This document shows positions 1 to 9,466 of a DNA stretch of 55,854 nt, in pieces; the first letter of the stretch is position 1, and every line of letters starts with the position of its first letter. A program made the position numbers and the translations under genes. This stretch comes from Sulfolobaceae archaeon (GTDB lineage: Archaea; Thermoproteota; Thermoprotei_A; Sulfolobales; Sulfolobaceae). The notes below the pieces were generated by a model, which worked only from the letters and a program-made list of their open reading frames with translations, searched no databases and was not told the origin of the DNA. The stretch is from contig JAPYVG010000008.1 in NCBI GenBank assembly GCA_028277025.1, positions 1-55,854 on the forward strand. The letters are read 5' to 3'.

Positions 1-1
1 G

Positions 2-136
2 CTCTTATTAGTTAATGAATACAAGAAAAAAAGGGCGGAGAGGGGTTTAACGAGGTTAAGGGAGATACTGAGCGAGGATGATATTAAAAGAATAGAGGAG
101 AGCCATAAGGAAATGCACGAGGAGTTCAGAGTATGA
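2..136 (+). CDS. VapB-type antitoxin, C-terminal part (gene starts outside the window)
   Basis: An open frame runs from base 2 to a TGA at 134-136 and encodes about 44 residues rich in Lys, Arg and Glu, ending EMHEEFRV. The stop overlaps the start of the next gene in an ATGA junction, the usual antitoxin-before-toxin arrangement. The charged helical tail is what a VapB antitoxin uses to cover its PIN-domain toxin. The DNA-binding N-terminus lies outside the window, so the antitoxin family cannot be named. The call rests mainly on position before vapC. Confidence 0.6.
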   Translation, partial: LLLVNEYKKKRAERGLTRLREILSEDDIKRIEESHKEMHEEFRV

Positions 137-486
137 CGTTAATAGACACTTCAGTTTTAATAGATTTCCTAAGGGGAAGAATTGCTAATCCAGGGGATTC
201 GATTTCAGTTATTTCCTTAATGGAAGTGTTAAGAGTTTTAGATAAGGAGAAGAGGTCTGAAGTCCTTAAGGAGTTGGAGGAGATTTACATTATTTACCCG
301 ATCGACGAGAGGGTAGCGGTAGAATATGCTGAGTTGTATTATGAGCTGAAGGGCAAAGGTAAGTTGATAGCTGATTTAGATTTGATAATAGCATCAACAG
401 CTAAAGCTTATAACGAGAAGCTAGTGACGAAGGACAAGGACTTCTTGGCAGTGAAGGACTACGTAGACGTCGAGCTAATTCATTAA
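133..486 (+). CDS. vapC: VapC-type PIN-domain ribonuclease toxin
   Basis: A 117-residue protein of normal VapC length. The PIN-domain acidic residues are visible: Asp5 in the N-terminal IDTSVLIDFLRG motif, Glu31 in SLMEVL, Asp81 and Asp83 in IADLDLIIAS, and an Asp-rich TKDKDF segment near residue 100. VapC proteins cut RNA, often initiator tRNA, with a Mg2+-dependent active site, and are held inactive by VapB. The start overlaps the upstream antitoxin stop by ATGA, so the two are almost certainly co-translated. Sulfolobales genomes carry many such pairs, several heat-responsive; the target of this one is unknown. Confidence 0.88.
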   Translation: MTLIDTSVLIDFLRGRIANPGDSISVISLMEVLRVLDKEKRSEVLKELEEIYIIYPIDERVAVEYAELYYELKGKGKLIADLDLIIASTAKAYNEKLVTKDKDFLAVKDYVDVELIH

Positions 487-715
487 GTTCAGCGTGGCGT
501 GGATATTAATTACTTAACATTCCCAGTCTGAGGGAGAGTTTATAAAGTGCCTTCTTTCACCTAGCTACTACTGATAGTGAACGTCTAAAACAAGTAATGC
601 TTAAACTGTTGACGAGTAATGGAAATCCGATAAAATTGCGTGTGGGCCTCTAAGCGGTAATTTTTCAGTAGTATATTTAGTAGGTTGATTGTAGTAGCTT
701 AAGAAATCTTTATTA

Positions 716-733
716 AACTCTACAACTAGAGTT
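716..733. promoter_or_regulatory. Small inverted repeat overlapping the likely start of transcription
   Basis: AACTCT and AGAGTT form a 6-bp inverted repeat with a 6-base gap. It lies just after a TATA-like TTTATTAAA (709-717) and just before the ATG at 739. The gene looks leaderless, so the repeat would sit across the transcription start, a good repressor position. A 6-bp repeat can arise by chance. Confidence 0.3.
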
Positions 734-738
734 GAACC

Positions 739-1554
739 ATGACTAAGATCTGTCCACGGTGTGGTTACCCCAATCCGGACGATGCACTGTTTTGCCAAAG
801 GTGTGGCTACCAATTTACACCTTATCGTCCTAAAAAGTCGTCCAGCAAAATTATAGTAGGTGCTGTGGGCGGTATTATAGCTATAGTAGTTGCAGTACTA
901 GCAGTTTTCCTCGTTATGCACTACAGTGGTGGAGTTGCTAGTGGTGGAGTTGCTATAACCCCGCTAGGGGGGACTTTATGTTATAATCCCTACAACGATG
1001 AACTAATAGCTAATATCACCTTGAACTCTACGGGAAAGATAACTATAACTTCCGCCACTATTCGTGGTACTTCGATATCCAGTACGAACATAACTCCTAA
1101 TACTTTACTCCCAGGGGAGAATGAAGTATTCATCACATTTAATTCCGTGACGCAACAGGAGTTGGGTAATCTGCAGAGCTATACTATTATACTTACGTTA
1201 AGTAATGGCGAACAAATAAGCGTTGTAGCTAACATGGAGGAATATTTCGGCTCGCCGACAGTGATCCAAGTAGGGACTGGAACTATGTGCACTTTACCTA
1301 ATGGTACAGTAAAAGTGGTATTAACTTTGCGCTCTAACGCAAATGTGCAAATTATTAGTATTGCGATAGTGGGTTATGAATCACAGGGTTATGGCGTGAT
1401 GAAAACTCTTAAACCGGGGATAAATAATGTGACAATATATTTCCCGAACACTTCTGGTTACACGTTCCAGCAAGGCGCTACATATTCATTGAGTCTTGGT
1501 CTTAATGACGGAGCTACTATTCTAGTTGCCGTCGTATACGTCGGCCAGTGCTAG
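739..1554 (+). CDS. Zinc-ribbon, single-pass membrane protein with two related extracellular domains
   Basis: The 271-residue protein opens with a four-cysteine zinc ribbon (Cys5, Cys8, Cys19, Cys22), then a basic linker and one strong membrane helix at about 37-61. The outer part looks like two similar beta-rich domains (about 75-170 and 178-271). Both start near a Cys after GGT or GTGT, contain NxT/NxS sequons, and share a 'P-G-x-N-x-V-x-I-x-F' strand pattern. The zinc ribbon would face the cytoplasm and the domains the pseudoperiplasm. Function unknown; sensing or cell-surface assembly are possible. A TATA-like element (709-717) and no clear ribosome site suggest a leaderless mRNA. A broken secreted-protein gene follows. 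Confidence 0.75.
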   Translation: MTKICPRCGYPNPDDALFCQRCGYQFTPYRPKKSSSKIIVGAVGGIIAIVVAVLAVFLVMHYSGGVASGGVAITPLGGTLCYNPYNDELIANITLNSTGKITITSATIRGTSISSTNITPNTLLPGENEVFITFNSVTQQELGNLQSYTIILTLSNGEQISVVANMEEYFGSPTVIQVGTGTMCTLPNGTVKVVLTLRSNANVQIISIAIVGYESQGYGVMKTLKPGINNVTIYFPNTSGYTFQQGATYSLSLGLNDGATILVAVVYVGQC

Positions 1555-1598
1555 CTCTCTTTTCCCTATTTATTATAAAGTCAGAACCTTTTAAGTCA

Positions 1599-2419
1599 AT
1601 GATGAGGGCCTGGATAAGCCCGTTATTTTTTATCATCCTCTCCTTCACCCCACTTGTACATTCCATGGTTTATACGATTAATTTTATGATAACACTCCCT
1701 TACCATTATTATGAATATTGTAAAGTCGCGGTATTCAACGGACAGTATATTGCATTTAATATAACCTCTAACGTCCCTCTTACAGTTATGGTTTTTAATT
1801 CGTCCCAGTTCCAATTATTCCATAATAACACTCATGGTACACCTATTTATTACACTGTAGGCGACAATGTGGTAGGAATTGTAGGGCCCATTTAGCACTG
1901 GAGTTTATTACGTAGTTGCTCTTAATAACGTAAGCGATACAACGGCGAGTGTAACTATGAACGTTACGGAAATCCCAGTGAACGTATTTTACTTACATTC
2001 TTCTTTACCCTCGCCGATAGGGGTAGCGGATTACGGGGTAATCAACGTTTCTTCGAAACTTGTTGGAGAAGTAATAAAATATAATGAGGCTATAGGTTAC
2101 GCTACTATATATAACATTTCAGCCCAACGGTAGTAGGATAACACTTTCAAACCTATACACTTTTGGATCGGATACTGAGGAATCTGCGGATAATCTAATG
2201 ACGATATATAAGGATGGATTTTCGTGGGTTACGGTCGGTAATGACGATTTCTACACTCAAATAAGCCCTAATTTGCCGGTTTTAATTTTCCCTAAAACAA
2301 TTTCAAATAAAGCCAGTGTACCTCTAGGAAATAATGGGGCTTCAGTTAATGGTATTGTTCTCGCTCTCTTCGTTATTTTACTCTTGTTAAGCATTATAGC
2401 TATGAGGAAAAGAAGGTGA
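1599..2419 (+). pseudogene. Broken gene for a secreted or membrane-anchored protein (two frameshifts)
   Basis: Three consecutive frames join into one protein. Frame one, from ATG 1599 with a signal-peptide-like N-terminus, reads to a stop at 1893-1895. The sequence resumes one base over (FSTGVYYVVALNN...) and runs to stops at 2131-2136. It then continues in the third frame from about 2111 (FQPNGSRITLSN...) to 2419, ending in a membrane helix and basic tail (AMRKRR). Each shift fits one extra base, near GGGCCC (1884-1889) and near 2115-2125. Signal peptide, beta-rich NxT-containing body and C-terminal anchor suggest a surface protein. Family not recognised. A TATA-like TTATTATAAA lies at 1570-1579. 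Confidence 0.7.
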
Positions 2420-2460
2420 GCTCTCTTCCCGTTTTCCTCCCCTCTCCTTCTTTCTTAGAA

Positions 2461-2472
2461 ATTTATATAAGC
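2461..2472 (+). promoter_or_regulatory. TATA box for a leaderless transcript
   Basis: ATTTATATAAGC is a strong archaeal TATA element centred about 27 bases before the ATG at 2493. No Shine-Dalgarno sequence lies between. The spacing matches leaderless mRNAs of Sulfolobales, in which transcription begins at or next to the start codon. Confidence 0.6.
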
Positions 2473-2492
2473 CCACTATCCCATTTTCTCCC

Positions 2493-3347
2493 ATGCTCAT
2501 TAGAGTAAAAGTCGGGAATGAGCTGACGGAGGTGGATACCAGTAAAAATACGGTGCTTTACGCTGAGGGGGAAAGCAAGTATTACATTGATAGGACTACA
2601 TACTATTTAATAAAGGGAATTTACGGAATACCGAGGCTTTACGGCTTTATTAAGGGGGATCCGGTGGAGGGGTGGAGGCAGAACTTTGAGAGGTACTTTA
2701 TCCAAAACTTAAAGAATGAACTAGAAGTGGCAAAAATTTGGTTTACTGCTAGTTTCGAAATAGAGATGAGGAGCTTACTCGTTAAGGGGAGCATTCAACC
2801 TTCTAGTATAGCGGCAAAGGTTGAGCTAAAAGAGAAACCCGAAATTAAGAGTTCTGGTATTCAAGCAAACTTCGACGTCGACTCTTTTTACTTCTCCTCT
2901 CTTGAAAAGCTTAAGCCTAAAATAATCCCCTCTTCTAGGGCCGGGCTGATTTACGCTTTTTATAAGTTCCTAGTATTTCAGTACGAGGGTGCTCCGGGTA
3001 TACCTAAGGCTTTCGGAATAGCTGCTGATTTTATCAACGGGATGATTTTGCCTCAAGGGTTTTCTGACGTAATTAACGGACATAAGATATGGGTTAATAA
3101 TGAGGAGAGCACGGTATACGTTGATACGCTCCCGCTCCATAACGCCCCTTCAAACATCTTAAGCTTATTAGCACTTAGGTATTATATTACCACGGCTACT
3201 GAGGGGGATTTCTTGATAATTGAAGATCCAGAAGCACATCTGAGTGAAAAAGAGGTTAGTGAAGTAGTTAGTTGGATTAAGAGTTGTAAGGCAAAAATGC
3301 TTATCTCTACAAACGACAGTATATTCGGTAGCTTAGTAAACTCCTAA
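2493..3347 (+). CDS. ATPase-like protein with a Walker B motif but no recognisable P-loop
   Basis: The C-terminus has the signature of RecF/SMC-like or AAA_21 ATPases: FLIIEDPEAHLS (hydrophobic strand, acidic pair, then PEAHL), followed by a switch-like strand MLISTNDS. Such proteins normally begin with a GxxGxGKS loop. Here the matching N-terminal region (about residues 18-35, NTVLYAEGESKYYID) has no Gly-Lys-Ser/Thr. The 284-residue protein may therefore be a degenerate or non-hydrolysing member, or a divergent nucleotide-binding protein. The last residues (SLVNS) end soon after the switch strand, so the C-terminus may be short. No partner gene is adjacent. Real gene likely; function unknown. 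Confidence 0.65.
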   Translation: MLIRVKVGNELTEVDTSKNTVLYAEGESKYYIDRTTYYLIKGIYGIPRLYGFIKGDPVEGWRQNFERYFIQNLKNELEVAKIWFTASFEIEMRSLLVKGSIQPSSIAAKVELKEKPEIKSSGIQANFDVDSFYFSSLEKLKPKIIPSSRAGLIYAFYKFLVFQYEGAPGIPKAFGIAADFINGMILPQGFSDVINGHKIWVNNEESTVYVDTLPLHNAPSNILSLLALRYYITTATEGDFLIIEDPEAHLSEKEVSEVVSWIKSCKAKMLISTNDSIFGSLVNS

Positions 3348-3446
3348 AGCCATTAAAGTTAAGTATTCATCTAAATCCAATTCCCTCATGGTTTTTCACG
3401 TGATAATATTGTAACACAACTTTTTAAACCTCTGCCAGGGTACTAC

Positions 3447-3462
3447 ATAGACAGTTGTCTAT
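3447..3462. repeat. Perfect palindrome (possible element-end hairpin)
   Basis: ATAGACA and TGTCTAT flank a GT, giving 7-bp perfect arms. It is far from any start codon, so an operator role is less likely than a hairpin of a decayed mobile element or an RNA. Confidence 0.5.
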
Positions 3463-3598
3463 ACCACGGTTCAAAAGCCCCCCACCCTCAAGGGTTTCCT
3501 TCTCATTATTCCCGCCGTCTATTCGAAACTGGCAGTAGGGGTAGGCAAGGCCGTGAAGGGACGGATAAGCCTTATATCTCTTTTTTCCTAATTCCCTC

Positions 3599-3682
3599 CT
3601 ACTAGCCATATTATCAACACGAATTGCTCTTACAGTTACAAGCTCACTCCCTCGAGACTACTACTAGTCATATTATCAACAC
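3599..3682. repeat. Two 22-base direct repeats with a 62-base period
   Basis: CTACTAGCCATATTATCAAC (3599-3618) recurs at 3661-3680 with one mismatch (C to T at the eighth base); the match extends through the following AC. The 62-base period with 40 unrelated bases between equals one repeat-plus-spacer unit of Sulfolobales CRISPR arrays. However, the repeat does not resemble the Sulfolobales repeats I know and no cas gene is present. It may be a degenerate mini-array, a mobile-element trace or a simple duplication. Confidence 0.55.
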
Positions 3683-3823
3683 CCTCCCTAGACTAATGGG
3701 ACTGTAGGAGGAAAACAATATCCCTCTCAAGGGACTAGAACTTGACGATGCCCAATTTTTGTAAAGAGTGTGTATGTATGTATATAACTCACACTTTTTA
3801 TTCTACCGCGGAGATATTTTATT

Positions 3824-4189
3824 GTGGAATATCCCTATTTTGACTTAAAGAGCGCAAGGGAGTTATTACCATGGGTTAAACAAAAACTCATTGAAATAAA
3901 GAAGATAAAATATAAGGTTGAGGAGAGTTTGATGATGGGGAATAAGGAGGAGATATTAAACTATACAATTCAAGTGGATAGGATAATCAAAGAGCTCACC
4001 AGAAAGGGGATAATAGTAAGGGACGTTGACATGGGGTTAGTGGACTTCCCCGCAGTTATCAATGATAGGCCCGCGTATTTATGTTGGAAAATTGATGAGG
4101 AGGACATAATGTATTGGCACTATGCGGAAGAGGGTTTTAGGGGTAGAAAAAAGATAACTGGAAAAGAGGAGATTTTAAGCCTGACTTAA
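3824..4189 (+). CDS. DUF2203 family protein
   Basis: The 121-residue protein matches the DUF2203 pattern: an N-terminal 'FDLKSARELLPWVKQ' helix, a central helical segment, then GLVDFPAVINDRPAYLCW and a C-terminal 'YWHYAEEGFRGRKKI'. The conserved DFPA, LCW and WH...GF.GR elements are all present, so length and motifs are normal. The family is small, cytosolic and uncharacterised in archaea and bacteria. The start is GTG at 3824. The gene stands alone and converges on the dehydrogenase gene, their ends only 9 bases apart. Confidence 0.8.
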   Translation: MEYPYFDLKSARELLPWVKQKLIEIKKIKYKVEESLMMGNKEEILNYTIQVDRIIKELTRKGIIVRDVDMGLVDFPAVINDRPAYLCWKIDEEDIMYWHYAEEGFRGRKKITGKEEILSLT

Positions 4190-4198
4190 CGCACGGTT

Positions 4199-5071
4199 CT
4201 ACTTAGCCTTCACGTTCCCTTTCCTATAAACCTCTAGGACAGACACATAATCACTTTCACTATACCCCATTGCTTCAGCCATCCTGTAAAGCTGTAGGGC
4301 AAGTGAGGATAATGGGTTTATTACCTTCAAATTCCTTGCCTCATCATTAACTATCTCTAAGTCTTTCCTTATGTGTTTGGTAGCGAATTGTGTAGAGTAG
4401 TCGCCACTCATCATCTTAGGGACTTTTAATTCAGAAGTAGGAGATCTAGCACTACCGTATAGGGCTAAGACTTTATGAACGTCTTCCGGCTTTAACCCAG
4501 CTTGCATACCAAAGTTATAAGCTTCCGCAAGAGCTGCAACATAAACACCTACCATGAGGTTGTTAACCAGTTTTGCATAGAGCCCACTACCGTTACCGCC
4601 GATATATATTATTGTTGAGGCAGTCTCCTTTAAGACATCTTTCACAACATCCACTTTTTCTGCAGGCCCACCCAAAAGTACTGTCAACTTCTTTTGCTCT
4701 GCAAATACAGAAGTACCAATAACCGGTGCATCATACATATAACCACCGTTCTTGTGGACTTCGTTTGCAATGCTTATTGAAAGTGAGGGGGAGATTGTGC
4801 TCATATCGATTATTATCTTTCCCTTAGCGTAAGGTATTAGGGGTGTGAGGAAGCTCTTTACGGCATCGTTGTCCGCGAGCATCGTTATTAACATGTCCAC
4901 TGAGCTTATTAACTCCTTAGGGTCTGTGGTATATTTTATGCCGTACTCTTTGCTGAACATTTCCGCCTTTCCAACAGTTCTATTCCAGACTAGGTCTAGT
5001 TTACCGGCCTTTGCTAAATTAGCCCCTATTCTATATCCCATTATTCCTAATCCTGCCAGACCGATACGCAT
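4199..5071 (-). CDS. NAD(P)-dependent 3-hydroxyisobutyrate dehydrogenase / beta-hydroxyacid dehydrogenase family
   Basis: The 290-residue protein has an N-terminal Rossmann fold (GLAGLGIMGYRIGANL), the substrate-binding 'DAPVIGTSVFAEQ' region (family form DAPVSGG), and the catalytic-lysine helix LYAKLVNNL near residue 170. Members reduce or oxidise short beta-hydroxyacids such as 3-hydroxyisobutyrate, tartronate semialdehyde or succinic semialdehyde. The SG of the DAPVSGG signature is replaced by IG, so substrate cannot be assigned. It lies 22 bases behind the SelD-like gene on the same strand and may be read through from it, though no functional tie to sulfur is evident. Confidence 0.85.
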   Translation of the reverse strand: MRIGLAGLGIMGYRIGANLAKAGKLDLVWNRTVGKAEMFSKEYGIKYTTDPKELISSVDMLITMLADNDAVKSFLTPLIPYAKGKIIIDMSTISPSLSISIANEVHKNGGYMYDAPVIGTSVFAEQKKLTVLLGGPAEKVDVVKDVLKETASTIIYIGGNGSGLYAKLVNNLMVGVYVAALAEAYNFGMQAGLKPEDVHKVLALYGSARSPTSELKVPKMMSGDYSTQFATKHIRKDLEIVNDEARNLKVINPLSSLALQLYRMAEAMGYSESDYVSVLEVYRKGNVKAK

Positions 5072-5093
5072 AATGAGTGTTTAAACGCTCTCG

Positions 5094-6494
5094 TTAAAAA
5101 GTTTTTACCTTAAACTGTTTTAATACATTATCACGCCTTATCAACCTAGTAACGTATTGTGGCACGTATACAGTTCCGTCACCCTTCCCAGTAACTCTCC
5201 CGATTATCATCGGTTCTTCCCCTACAGATTTTAAGTCGTCAACTAATTGCTCCGCAACGTCTTTATGTATAAACATGACAATAGCGCCATTAGTACCTAT
5301 AGTAGAATTAGGAATTATGAAGTTCTCTGTAGCGAACTCACATATTTCCCTATCAATAACGGGGATCTCCTCGAGCTCAACATTAACTCCAGCCTTCTCA
5401 GCGAACTCCTTAATTACAAAAATTCCCGGTCCAGTAACGTCAGTAGTCATGGCTATGTGCTTCTTTTCGTCAAATTCCCCACCATAAGGTGGTAAGTAAT
5501 TATAAATGACCTTTGCCACGTGAATATTTGGTCTAGACATCACTTTCAACGCCTTTTCCTTTACGCTCTCAAGTTTTGAAAACAAAATCCCTTTACTCTC
5601 CATTAAATCAATTAATTCCGGTACTGCCAAAACCCAAAGGTGGACGTTTATCGGGGTTAGTTCACCAAAGAATCTTGAAGTGACTATTACAAAGTTCTCA
5701 TTTACTTTGTTATAGAAAGTTGGTAGTTCGTGATCACTTTTTCCAACTACAGTAGCCCCCATCATTAGGGTCTTCGTATCAGGCTGCACCTCCTCTCTCA
5801 GCTCCATTCCATATCTTTTAGTAAAGGAGTAATAATTAGAGAGGATTTTCTGTTTGAGTTCATCGTTTGGTGCGTCAACTACTGGGATTACTAGTAAGTC
5901 TTGGTACACCCCTTTAGTGAATAAGTCATTTAAGGAATTAGATATTGCGACATCAACTTGTACTTCCGAGCCCGGGTTGTCCATGGGGTCTACTATTTGG
6001 ATTGTGTCGTTATTCGCAACGGTATAGCTTTTCTCCTTTTCACCGTCTAATCTAAATAAGTCAAGTACTGCTACTTCACCTTCTTTCTTAGTAGTGACTA
6101 TTGAATGCCCTTTCCCTATCGTCAACTTCCTTGTTGTCTTGATAGAGGTGTAGGTCTTAAATAGGAATTCCGCGAAAGCATGTGGGTTACTTGCAGTCTC
6201 TTGATTTACCTGGATTAAGCTTATAGCCCTATCCGCGTCAAACTCACCACCGTTAATCAACCTTTTAATAGTCATTTGTTTTCTGCTCATAAAGATATCA
6301 GCGTCCTCCCTCGGTAGTATCGTTATGTTATGCTTTTCTAACTCTTCTCTCAACCTTTCTAGGGCCGGGTATACTGTTTCTATTAAGTCCACTTTTACTG
6401 CACACCCAGTCGCTAACGATAGCGGGTTGAGGCCAAAAGATTTATAAACCTCAAGGTTTTTCCTAAACTTTTCAAAGATATCCACATTTATCAC
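5094..6494 (-). CDS. SelD-like (selenophosphate synthetase-related) protein of the PurM/AIR synthase superfamily
   Basis: The 466-residue protein has the overall AIR-synthase/SelD plan, and its C-terminal part ends with a Gly-rich [11 protein letters not shown] strand and [14 protein letters not shown] like the end of SelD. Near the N-terminus, GCAVK (Gly30-Lys34) can be aligned with the SelD Cys17/Lys20 site, keeping both residues. It is longer than classical SelD (about 345 residues). SelD makes selenophosphate from ATP and selenide; no selenocysteine machinery is seen here, so a sulfur substrate is plausible but inferred. It follows TusA, SQR, DsrE and DUF1641 genes after a 70-base gap that may hold its own promoter. 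Start is GTG. Confidence 0.65.
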   Translation of the reverse strand: MINVDIFEKFRKNLEVYKSFGLNPLSLATGCAVKVDLIETVYPALERLREELEKHNITILPREDADIFMSRKQMTIKRLINGGEFDADRAISLIQVNQETASNPHAFAEFLFKTYTSIKTTRKLTIGKGHSIVTTKKEGEVAVLDLFRLDGEKEKSYTVANNDTIQIVDPMDNPGSEVQVDVAISNSLNDLFTKGVYQDLLVIPVVDAPNDELKQKILSNYYSFTKRYGMELREEVQPDTKTLMMGATVVGKSDHELPTFYNKVNENFVIVTSRFFGELTPINVHLWVLAVPELIDLMESKGILFSKLESVKEKALKVMSRPNIHVAKVIYNYLPPYGGEFDEKKHIAMTTDVTGPGIFVIKEFAEKAGVNVELEEIPVIDREICEFATENFIIPNSTIGTNGAIVMFIHKDVAEQLVDDLKSVGEEPMIIGRVTGKGDGTVYVPQYVTRLIRRDNVLKQFKVKTF

Positions 6495-6564
6495 TAAAAA
6501 AAGGTTATTTTTATGTCTTTTAAATTCTTCTAAGAAAAAATTAGTTTTTTAACTTTTGCTAAAA

Positions 6565-7692
<1,128 letters not shown>

Positions 7693-8067
7693 TCACCACA
7701 CGCTGATTATTTGTCCGCCTTCCACGTCATTATAAAAGCTCATTATACCGACTATATCGTCTACTAACTCGTTATAATCATCCTTAGTGTAACCAAAAAG
7801 TTTAGAAGCATAAGAACAAGCGTAAATTTTTGTTGTTTTCTTAGCCTTCTTAAATAAGCTTAGATAGTCTTCTTCCCCCTTTTCCTTCATTACTTTAGAT
7901 GCTACGTCTTCCTCTTTGACTTCTGGATTCTTTGTAAAGGCCTTAACAGCATCCATCGTGACAAAGACGTAAACTTCATCGCCGAGGGATGAGGAAATAA
8001 CGGCTGACATTGCTGCATAAGTTAATTTACTCCTCTCGTTGCTTCCTAATATTATTCCGATCTTCAT
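7693..8067 (-). CDS. DsrE/DsrF-like sulfur carrier protein
   Basis: The 124-residue protein starts with KIGIILGSNERSKL, the first strand and loop of the DsrE fold, and has the conserved cysteine in KIYACSYAS at about residue 86, where family members carry persulfide or thiosulfonate. DsrE-family proteins pass sulfur to and from TusA. In Sulfolobales, DsrE3-TusA pairs bind thiosulfate and occur near Hdr-like or SQR genes. It begins 1 base after the SQR stop and is followed at 3 bases by the DUF1641 gene, so all are one operon. Cytoplasmic. Confidence 0.85.
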   Translation of the reverse strand: MKIGIILGSNERSKLTYAAMSAVISSSLGDEVYVFVTMDAVKAFTKNPEVKEEDVASKVMKEKGEEDYLSLFKKAKKTTKIYACSYASKLFGYTKDDYNELVDDIVGIMSFYNDVEGGQIISVW

Positions 8068-8068
8068 T

Positions 8069-9223
8069 TCAGACTACCGCTTTGGCTGTTACAGTCCAGT
8101 ACATCTTGTTATACATTATTTTGCCCCACCAATGTATGTATGATGGTGGTGGTGGACTTTCGTTCATCGTATAGCTGAACCTAATGTAAGTAGCTTGATC
8201 CGTTCCAGTGGCTATGTAACAGAGTACGTCTCCACCATACATCTTCATGCCTAAGTTACCCTTAATATCGTTAGCTAGGTTATTTGCTACTACGTATGAT
8301 TCGAAGTCTGCAGTTGAACCGGCTTTTGATACTGGTAAATCTGTTGCATCGCCTATTACATACACGTTGGAATGGTCTTTCATTCTCAGTGTGAACTTGT
8401 CAGTTGGTACCCATCTCCTCCTATCACCTATGCCGGAATCCCCGATGACTTTAGCACCCATGTTTGGTGGTACACCTATAAGCATGTCAAACTTTATCTT
8501 ATCTCCCTCTTGCGACTCAATTATCTTCTCCGTTGGATTTACTGAAGTAACTGTAAATGGTGAGTGTACTTCAATTCCCCTCTGTTCGAATATATGGAGC
8601 ATGAACTTGTTAGTTATTGGTCTTCCGAAGACTCCTTGAGTTGGGTAAGTATAAATTATCTTAGTCTTATCCCTTATTCCCCTCTTTCTCAAGTAGTCAT
8701 CGAGAATTAGGGTAGTTTCTAGAGGTGCTACTGGACACCTATGAGGTAATTTTGCAGTGTTAACTACTATTGTTCCACCCTGGAACTTCTCTAATGCCTC
8801 CCTCATTTTTAATGCAGCATCAAATTCGTATGGAGTGTGTGCAGCTGCCTGATAACCCGGAATTTCTTCCCATGTATAATCTACTCCAGTTGAAATTACT
8901 AAGTAATCGTAACTGTGTGCAACCCCGTCAGCTGTGTGAACAGTATGGTTAGCCGGATCTATTTTAGTTATGGTTCCCTTTTCTCCATGTAAGAACTTTA
9001 TTCTTGGGTCTAATAATTCCTTCTCCTTCTTTACTAGTTCTGAAGGTGTTTCAAGCCCAAAAGCCATTAATAGTTGGCCGGGTAGATAAACGTGTTCGTC
9101 AGATTTGTTTAGTACTACTATCTCAACCTCTCCCTTTTTAACCTCCTCGCTGAGTTTTTGGACTATTCTGTTTGCGACTATTGTACCAGCTATATTTCCT
9201 CCAGCAATTATGATCCTTTTCAT
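8069..9223 (-). CDS. Sulfide:quinone oxidoreductase-like FAD flavoprotein
   Basis: The 384-residue protein has an N-terminal FAD-binding loop ([14 protein letters not shown]), a second nucleotide-binding segment (LVISTG, residues 110-115), and the FAD-contacting VIGDATDLP near residue 300. Two redox-active cysteine candidates are visible: [10 protein letters not shown] (about 167) and DVLCYIATG (about 347). The 'CPxAPLE' segment is typical of SQR and FCSD flavoproteins. SQR oxidises sulfide at the membrane and gives electrons to quinone. The C-terminus is rich in Trp, Tyr and Met ([11 protein letters not shown]), suiting monotopic membrane attachment. A GGTGATTAA ribosome site precedes the ATG. 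TusA lies upstream and DsrE downstream. Confidence 0.8.
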   Translation of the reverse strand: MKRIIIAGGNIAGTIVANRIVQKLSEEVKKGEVEIVVLNKSDEHVYLPGQLLMAFGLETPSELVKKEKELLDPRIKFLHGEKGTITKIDPANHTVHTADGVAHSYDYLVISTGVDYTWEEIPGYQAAAHTPYEFDAALKMREALEKFQGGTIVVNTAKLPHRCPVAPLETTLILDDYLRKRGIRDKTKIIYTYPTQGVFGRPITNKFMLHIFEQRGIEVHSPFTVTSVNPTEKIIESQEGDKIKFDMLIGVPPNMGAKVIGDSGIGDRRRWVPTDKFTLRMKDHSNVYVIGDATDLPVSKAGSTADFESYVVANNLANDIKGNLGMKMYGGDVLCYIATGTDQATYIRFSYTMNESPPPPSYIHWWGKIMYNKMYWTVTAKAVV

Positions 9224-9232
9224 TTAATCACC

Positions 9233-9466
9233 TCATTTCCCTATTAATAGAACGTATTTTCCTCCCTCTTCTTTTGACTCAATTAACTTTAAGTTCCTTT
9301 TCTTAACCCAGGCTTCAATATCCTTCTTTGTACCAGAATCCCCTAAGATAACTTTTACAGCCTCACCCGGTTGTAGTTCATCTATAACTGCTGATAGCTC
9401 ACCTATCGGACCGGCACAACTACTTGAAGTGAGGTCTAATTCTTTATAAATTTTTACTTGGCTCAT
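9233..9466 (-). CDS. tusA: TusA/SirA-like sulfur carrier protein
   Basis: The 77-residue protein has the TusA fold length. Its conserved cysteine is Cys17 in LTSSSCAGPIGEL, which takes the place of the family CPxP motif. The second position is Ala rather than Pro, while the second Pro is kept. TusA carries sulfur as a persulfide and, in sulfur oxidisers, exchanges thiosulfate with DsrE. It is the first gene of the minus-strand operon (TusA-SQR-DsrE-DUF1641, perhaps also SelD-like), 9 bases before SQR. A 258-base AT-rich region separates it from the divergent rhodanese. Confidence 0.85.
   Translation of the reverse strand: MSQVKIYKELDLTSSSCAGPIGELSAVIDELQPGEAVKVILGDSGTKKDIEAWVKKRNLKLIESKEEGGKYVLLIGK

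Larger units (their letters stand above)
3348..3823. other. 476-base stretch without a convincing gene; palindromes and direct repeats
   Basis: No plausible gene was found; the short minus-strand frame at 3424-3609 lacks family features. Contents in order: a 16-base palindrome (3447-3462), an ACCCTCAAGGGT hairpin near 3483-3494, two copies of a 22-base direct repeat (3599-3620 and 3661-3682), and AGTGTG...CACACT followed by T residues (about 3766-3797). GC content of 3460-3580 is higher than around it. Perfect hairpins in a gene-free patch would fit the remains of an IS200/IS605-like element, but no transposase motif supports this. Confidence 0.4.

Noticed and set aside
487..738. 252-base gap before the zinc-ribbon gene searched for RNA genes
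   Set aside because: Only the 6-bp inverted repeat near the start was found; no tRNA, C/D sRNA or terminator could be supported.
601..813. Minus-strand 70-residue frame opposite the zinc-ribbon gene start
   Set aside because: It overlaps the promoter and first codons of a clear gene and has no recognisable feature.
3424..3609. Minus-strand 61-residue frame in the gene-free region
   Set aside because: No family motif, no ribosome site, and it covers palindromes; composition reflects a GC-richer patch rather than coding.
4845..5084. Plus-strand frame opposite the hydroxyacid dehydrogenase
   Set aside because: Antisense shadow of a well-supported gene.
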